This document shows positions 57,884 through 64,000 of a stretch of DNA of 64,000 nucleotides, in pieces. The translations under genes and the position numbers were made by a program. The notes beneath the pieces are model-generated. The model saw only the letters and a list, made by a program, of their open reading frames with translations, was not told the origin of the DNA and made no database searches. How positions within the stretch are numbered: position 1 is the stretch's first letter; every line of letters starts with the position of its first letter. This DNA comes from Pterois miles (lineage: Eukaryota > Chordata > Actinopteri > Perciformes > Scorpaenidae), in the NCBI GenBank assembly GCA_947000775.1, contig CAMQGK010000297.1, positions 1,377,001-1,441,000 on the forward strand. The letters are read 5' to 3'.

Positions 57884-58480
57884 CAGGAAACCATCTGAGA
57901 TGTTTAGAGAAACTAGTGTGTATTAACGGCTCCTCTGCCAACACAATTATACCTCTATACTATAAAAAGAGTCAAGTTCTCCCTGTATTACTGGTTGACA
58001 TCAACAAAATGGTTCCCTCTGAGTCAGGAGCCTTCATTACCAAGAGTGATAATCTGCTGGCAGAGGAGAACAAGGCCAACCTAGTTTAAATTAGAAACTT
58101 TCAACAGTAACAGGGATGCAGAGCAATACATGTACAGTATCCAACATTAACATCACAAGGTGCACGTACGGTACATTAGTCTGTCATGTATAATTATCAA
58201 TGTGGCCATTTATTAATAGCTATATTTGTTGGGGGACGGAGCCTTAACCAATCCAGTCTTTTAAATCCTTCAAGTGTCCTTTCTCTCATTGAAAATAAAG
58301 CAGCTTATTGTAATGTTCAATACCGACTGTCTGTCTTGTTTACTGTAAACTTGTTTCTTTTCTCTAACCCCGTGACTATTAGCTCAATTAGACGTGTCTC
58401 CATTGCACTGGGCATCAGGTTATTGACATGTCAACATATACCTGGTTGGACACCATGAGTGTCCTTTAAATCTCAGCCTA
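57884..58480 (+). pseudogene. Old decayed remnant of the thioesterase/BAAT-family gene
   Basis: The fragment 57917-58085 resembles exon 3: INGSSANTIIPLYYKKSQVL, then INKMVPSESGAFITK and AEENKANLV. It is clearly more diverged than copies A-E. It is preceded by sequence homologous to the region upstream of exon 1 (GAAACCATCTGAGATGTTTAG), so exons 1-2 have dropped out. 58186-58480 is homologous to the 3' flank of the other units but lacks their SINE and the 46-bp duplication. Confidence 0.8.
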
Positions 58481-60309
58481 ATTGTTGTCTGTGGAATTTA
58501 AACCACATCCATGACCTTGACTTAAATAATGTCCAGCTATAGCCTACATTCATATACTAACCATCAAGAAGCTGAATTTCTGGCCACATTTCAGCTCCCA
58601 CCGTCCACAGACACAGGCTGGTTGATTCTGATGGCTTTCATTATTTCAAAATAGTTTTCCTCTCAGTAATTCTAATTTAAAATAATACAGTGAAAATACA
58701 ATATTTCCAACATCATGTATAATTTGCCCTTTTTTAAACAATGTACAGCAGGAAAATGGTCATTGATACTGTAATAATACAAACAAGGTCATGTGTCAAA
58801 TGATGTATATTTTGCTGAGGAACGATCTCATCTAAATGGTCAAAACAACAGCCAACACTGTGTGGCAGGTTTGTAATGACACTGACTCACTGAGGGTGGA
58901 GTACACTTCCTGTCTGTGCTTCACCAATACATTTTTCCTCAGGTGAGCGGTTGTGAGACTTTTATTTAAGCACCTTGAGCTTCCTGTTAACTTGGTGACT
59001 GTAATCAAATTTTGATATAGGCTTTGGACAGAGGAGCGGTCAAAACAAACAGCTGTGAGCTGATTAGTCGAAGAGGTGCTCCTCTGGGCGAACATCAGCC
59101 ATCAACTCCTGGAAGGTAAGCGACGTTTCTACCGTTCCGTTCCTGCGTCTGTCCGTTAGACTGCGCTTGTCAGCAGCAAAGCATCACTGGGACTGCAGTC
59201 TTACGGTACATAACGTCTGAAAAACGACGGGGAGCACTTTATTTGACTTTTTATTTATTTGATTTTTTCATGCGCAGAAGATCAGCAGTGGCCTCAATTT
59301 AATTAACACTTTTACATGTTTAGTTCATTAGTATGCACGAGGTATGTGTGTCGCAACTAACACAGCGCACACCACTGCAGTCTCTAACTGGGGTGATGTT
59401 GCCTCTTTTCCAGCCACAATTACGCACGGTAGATCTGTTGGTTACATTTTGTACAGCCAGCATCAGACTGTTGTAAAATAACCCCCAAACCCCTCGTGCT
59501 TATGTGCAAATTAAAGGTGTTTTCATAAATTGTGCTACACAGTTTATTGTGCGCATCAACAAGAGTTTCCACAGCTCCACGAACGGGTGGGCGCGTAATC
59601 CCTTTTAAAACGATGCTGGCCAATCTGGAGCTCCACGTTTTTAACTGTAATACATGTAGATGTGTGGCTGTGATAAACAACACAATGTGGTGCGCCCTAT
59701 GAAGTGCGTCAGGACCGTGCCAAATGCACTTTTGGTAAATTCGTGGCCAGGTTCACTTGGCACACCTGTGGGGCACTTGGGCACCGGGTGGATCAGACAG
59801 AATGCATTTTTTAGATGGGTACATAAGAGAGTGTGACATGGCTTTATCACACTGACTGCTTTCACTCCTTGTAATAACAGGGCTATCCTCGTAACGTAAC
59901 GACAGTTTTTAACCTCAACATTCTCTATCACTTCATGTCGCTCATCGAAGTCTAGTTAGTACAACTAACGCTGACATAAGTGGACAGAGCGCACCTCAAC
60001 CGGCGTAGTGGGTTTGAATGTTGCTACGGACGAGCTGTCTATCAGGCGTTCGAGGATCTCAAAGTCAGCTTAGTGTCTCACTGCTACCCTCGTTTTGGCC
60101 GTCGTTGCAGTCTTACCATAGATCACACAAATCATGTATTTTTCTGTTACAGAAACAGGCTGCACCTGTCGTTTCCATTCACGAAAGATAGAGTGTGTTT
60201 TACTCATGTATTTATAAAGAGAACTGGATACAGCGTTGGAGGCGGGCACATGTTCATTCATATATTTGCTGTACTGTTCCCTTACTGTTTCAGCTCCCAC
60301 CTATGGAGC
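58481..60309. other. Upstream region of unit E; no gene seen
   Basis: From about 58595 this is homologous to the upstream region of units A and B, but more diverged and with extra segments (for example 58650-58760 and 58905-59015). It includes the candidate first exon (donor 59116). No coding frame here is conserved between units. Confidence 0.6.
59040..59115 (+). other. Candidate non-coding first exon and donor (unit E)
   Basis: This is the counterpart of the unit A candidate, with the donor GTAAGC at 59116. Unit E is the copy with an intact coding frame, so this is the one most likely to be used. Confidence 0.45.
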
Positions 60310-60540
60310 TCTGGTTAGTGACCGAAAGAATGAGATTGTGGTTTTAAGCAGCTGAAATGAGTTTCCTTCGTAGGGTGGGCTGGGCTCAGCCTTAGAGACA
60401 GGGTGAGGAGCTCAGATATCTGGAAGGAGCTCAGAGTAGAGCTGCTGCTCCTTCATGTCGAAAGCAACTGGTATACCACCTGAGCTGGTATACCAGTACC
60501 AGCTCAGGTGGTACTGGTATCTGATCAGTGTGAGGGAAAA
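60310..60540 (+). mobile_element. Rex3 LINE fragment, 5' piece (unit E)
   Basis: The same Rex3 block as at 28047 in unit A, interrupted by an inverted insertion at 60465-60500. Confidence 0.7.
60475..60512. repeat. Perfect 16-bp hairpin created by inverted insertion (unit E)
   Basis: ACCACCTGAGCTGGTA (60475-60490) and its exact reverse complement (60497-60512) flank a 6-nt loop. Units A and B have only the right arm. Confidence 0.9.
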
Positions 60541-60747
60541 ATGTCAGAGATCATGAGCTCCCTCCAAGGCCAGCCTCTTTTCTTTTCTCTCCAACCTTCC
60601 AAGGCTGGTGCAAGGATTAGCAATCAGTTGTTTCTGTCTCATTGATATGATGAATAAATGTATTGTATATACTGATGAATGTATTGTTTGGGTTACTGCT
60701 GCCTGTGCCCACTGAGTCAAGTAAAAAGTCCCCGCTGGCCAGCGGTA

Positions 60748-61592
60748 TGTAGTGTTATTGCATTGAGCAGATTAACAGTTAATCATTAATTTATATCAAG
60801 ATTCATATTCACAATTAATAATCCCAAATTATTAATTGTAAGACAAGTTATCATAAAATATGAAGGAAAGGGGTAACATTCATCTTTAGATATTACCCAC
60901 AGTTAACTTCAATATGAGGATTTACTCGGGGCACCACCCAGTTTTATAAAAACAGGGAAAAATAATCAATTTTGATATTAATCAGTTGCGTCACATAATC
61001 TCATGGTTGCTACGGAGTTCTTGGCCTGGTGAACAGTGATTTGGATAGTTTATATATATATACACAAAATCAAGTAACCAAGTTCTTTATAAATGAAGTG
61101 TTTATTTGACAAATAAAGAATAATCAAAGGAATACAGCACATTCAAATGATGAACATTCATGGATCGAACAACGAAAGATGACCAGGTCAATTCAGTGAC
61201 TGATATCTCTGTGACTGGATTTAACAAATAGTTTAAGGGAAGATTGAAAATCAGCTTCATATTATAAATTTAGACGTGGTCTAATTTTAATTGTAAAGTT
61301 TGTAACTGAGTTATTAGTTGACTATGAATTTCATTATAAATTGGTTCATTAGTCTAGTCATCAAACTCTTTCTCTTCTGAAGATACATCTATACATCAGC
61401 CTCTCTGAGCAGATGGTAGATGGAGGTTGTGCTGTCTGGAGCAGAGTGGCAGCAGCTTCTGTCTGGAACAGTCTGGATCTTCTGGATCCAACGATGCGAC
61501 CCGGCTTGGGTCGTTTCTCTCCCTCAGTGGCTCTCTTTGGTGTCCTCGGACACCCTCGTTTTTGGATGGCTGGCATGTCATCATACGCTACA
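60748..61592. mobile_element. Solo-LTR candidate (unit E only)
   Basis: The 845-bp insertion begins TGTAG and ends CTACA, with the 4-bp direct repeat GGTA on both sides (60744-60747, 61593-61596). Units A and B have one uninterrupted GCGGTATTTTCAGAG here. TG...CA termini and a short target duplication fit a long terminal repeat left after recombination. A TATATATATATA run (61052-61062) and AATAAAG (61105-61111) could be promoter and poly(A) signals. No internal retroelement genes are present. Confidence 0.6.
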
Positions 61593-61769
61593 GGTATCTT
61601 CAGAGTGTAATGAGTGACACATTTGGTGACTTGTTGACTTGTGTTGCTGACTCAATTCACCTTGAATTCAAGACATATAATAAACCTCTGGTGTAAGTCA
61701 TTCCTGGGTCCCCAGCCCACTTCTTCAGTATCCAATTAATTGCTTTAAACATTTTCCTTCACACAATCA

Positions 61770-61935
61770 GGACCTCCCTTCTCCCTTTTTCACAAGCACG
61801 TCCAACTGGCAAGAGGCCCTGGGGTAGACCCAGAACATTTTGGCGAGATTATATTTTATATTATATTATTATAATTTATCTGTCCTGGGAATGCCGTGGG
61901 ATCCCCCAGGAGGAGCTTGAAAATGTTGCTGGGCA
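61770..61935 (+). mobile_element. Rex3 LINE 3' fragment (unit E)
   Basis: It contains AACTGGCAAGAGGCCCTGGG and the segment CTGGGAATGCCGTGGGATCC, matching the longer Rex3 version in unit B. The GATG tail is missing and the sequence jumps to TTCTGAAATATTACAG. Confidence 0.7.
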
Positions 61936-62170
61936 GAAATTCTGAAATATTACAGTTTGACCTCTTCGACCACGCCTCGACCAGTTATTTACATTAAACC
62001 ACCACTGATATGTTTAGAGGAGCAGTCACTCTTTGGTGAAACTGCTGACAACTCACAGACACGTGAAAATAGCCCCAACAAATCAGGACAAAACAGCCTA
62101 AAAGGTTGGGAACCACTGGTTCAGTCTTTAATAAAGCAATGTACTTTCTGCTTTCTATGGTCCATAAGAG

Positions 62171-64000
62171 ATGTCCTCCCAAATCAGACTGAGGCTGCTG
62201 CCGAGAGCCAGATGTATGTTTGATGAGCCTGTTCAGGTGAAGGTGGCCGGGCTGAGGTCGAGACAGGTGGTCACCATGAGAGCCAGATCAACTGACGAGA
62301 AGGGAGTGGTGTTTAGCTCCTCGGCCACCTACAAGGCTGATGGGAACGGGGAGATCGACCTGGAGAGAGACCCCTCTCTGGGTGGGAGCTACATCGGGGT
62401 TGAACCTACTGGTCTGCTGTGGTCCATGAGGGCAGACACCCTGCACAAAAGGTTTAAAAAGTCATTTTCTCTAAACCCACATGTTGTGAAGTTCTCTGTG
62501 CATGAGGAGGAGGGGGAGGGCAGGATGCTGGCAGAGGCGACCAATGAGAGGCTTCTGATAGGAGACGGGGTCAGTCGGCTCCCCGTCAAAGAGGGGAACA
62601 TTCGTGGAGTCCTGTTTACTCCTCCAGGTTGGTCTATGTTTCTGTTACGCTTCAAATCATTCAAGTAGTTGAGTTAAAGGAAAATGCTAGCATTATTTTT
62701 TCTTGATTATTATTAACATTATTATTAACAAAGAGACCAAAACAACAGTGAATTAATTTCACTAACCAGTACTGCTTGCATGGCCACAGCCTGATAAAGC
62801 TGTTCATCAGGCACATCAAGCCTTTAAAAACACACATCTTCATTATGATGAAGATATTCCATATAAATTTCATGTCCTGAATAATACACAAACCAGGATA
62901 AATGTCAAAACCAGGATACTATTGTGCATGTAAACGTAGTCAGAGCTGGAGTGGGAAAGTGCTTCTGTTGACTTTCTTTTCTAGTTTGATAAGATGAAAG
63001 AAATAAAGGGACCATGTTCATTTTAATGTAGGAATATGTTTTCCAAGTACAACGGTTTCGCTGTTTAATTCATTATGTATTTCTAATATCAGTGTTTTTT
63101 AACTATGTGAATCAGGCAGCTAATTACTACCTGTCACTTGGGGCCACCACAGTGTTGATATTTTGTTCTCATCTGTCTTTTAATCCAGGAGGAGGTCCGT
63201 TTCCTGCTGTGTTGGATCTCTACACTTTTGGTGATGGTTTGTCAGAGAAACGGTCCTCTCTGCTGGCCAGTCGTGGGTTTGTGGTTCTGACCGTAGCGCT
63301 GTACGGTCGTGATGACATGCCAACAAACACCAAAGAGATCCATCTGGATTATTTTGAAGAAGCAATAGAGTTTTTAAAAAAACAGGATAAGGTGAGTGGT
63401 TTGATCAGTACTGTCCTAATCTGTTTTTTGGGACACATTTGCTAGATTGTACAGTGTTATTGATAATTCCATCATTTGGGCATCACATCAATGTGGCATC
63501 ACAAGAAATGCTAAAACGCAACTAATAGTTTGCATGTTTTTCCACAGGTTGGCAGTAAAGGAGTTGGTGTAATAAGCCTTTCAAAAAGTGGAGATCTTGC
63601 ACTTTCAATAGCCTCTTACCTACCAGATGTTGATGCCACAGTGTGTATTAATGGCTGCTCTGCCAACACACTTTTCCCCCTCTACTGTAAGAAGAGCCAA
63701 GTCCTCCGTCCGTTAATGTTTGACATCAGCAAGCTCGTTCCCACTAAGTCAGGGGCCTTCATTGGCAATTATGCTGTGCATAATCCGCTGGCAGAGGAGA
63801 ACATGGCCACCCTGGTCCCCATTGAACGAGCCAAGGGACGTTTCCTCTTTGTGGCATCAGAGGACGACAGCAACTGGGACAGCAAGTCTTACATGGACAT
63901 GATGGTGGAGAGACTGAAGAGTCATAGGAAGGACAACTTTGAGACTGTGTGTTACCCCGGAGCAGGTCATAACCTAGAGCCACCTTATGGACCCTACTGC
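62171..64000 (+). CDS. Acyl-CoA thioesterase/BAAT-family gene, copy E (intact, 3' end beyond window)
   Basis: Exons are 62171-62627 (457 nt), 63189-63391 (203 nt) and 63548 to the window edge. All are open and phase-compatible; the other copies predict 422 residues in total. Residues 1-152 form the N-terminal thioesterase/BAAT domain and the rest the alpha/beta hydrolase. The nucleophile motif is SLSKSG (Ser about 232) where the family usually has GxSKGG. The acidic residue lies in EDDSNW (about 326-327) and His in GAGHNLEPPYG (about 361). A Ser nucleophile fits acyl-CoA thioesterases better than BAAT, which uses Cys. The pyrimidine-rich acceptor found before the ATG in copies A-D is replaced here by CTATGGTCCATAAG. 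Intron 2 is shorter than in the other copies. Confidence 0.85.

Overview
The window is nuclear DNA from a teleost fish, probably a percomorph. The grounds are spliced vertebrate-type genes with GT-AG introns, and a transposon set typical of bony fish: Rex3/RTE ending in GATG repeats, L2/Rex1-like and L1 LINEs, Tc1, hAT, DIRS-like and tRNA-derived SINE pieces. Nothing bacterial or viral is present. Two unrelated tandem arrays fill most of it.

Region 1 (1-3473) is a degraded tandem repeat of about 1 kb period. Its second and third units are riddled with 1-2 base deletions, which look more like assembly error than biology. It ends in a Tc1-type MITE.

Region 2 (3474-21618) holds three AGC-type serine/threonine kinase modules of the MAST type. 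Each has eight exons with identical exon lengths and phases in all three copies (86, 200, 139, 133, 166, 102, 123 and 92 nt; 347 codons). They alternate with one or two helical exons resembling the MAST pre-kinase domain. Every module starts and ends in phase 0, and no stop, start or poly(A) context separates them. The whole stretch can therefore be read as one gene with three complete kinase domains (about 1,590 codons visible, 5' end outside the window). The introns of the copies are almost identical, while several exon patches carry dense amino-acid-changing differences. This is the most unusual signal in the window.

Region 3 (21619-26343) has no recognised host gene. It is a patchwork of MITEs, an L2/Rex1-like LINE, an L1 fragment, G/A-rich low-complexity sequence and another LINE fragment.

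Region 4 (26344-64000) is a segmental array of a three-exon acyl-CoA thioesterase/BAAT-family gene (422 codons when intact). Units A (9.6 kb), B (9.5 kb), C (3.9 kb, internally deleted) and D (8.5 kb) share one identical duplication junction. They are followed by a much older decayed fragment and by unit E, which carries the only copy without a frame lesion and runs off the window. Copies A-D each carry frameshifts, stops or truncation. Because the units are near-identical, many transposon insertions (L1, hAT, a solo-LTR candidate, two SINEs) can be read against empty paralogous sites, and several deletion scars show templated inverted fill-in.
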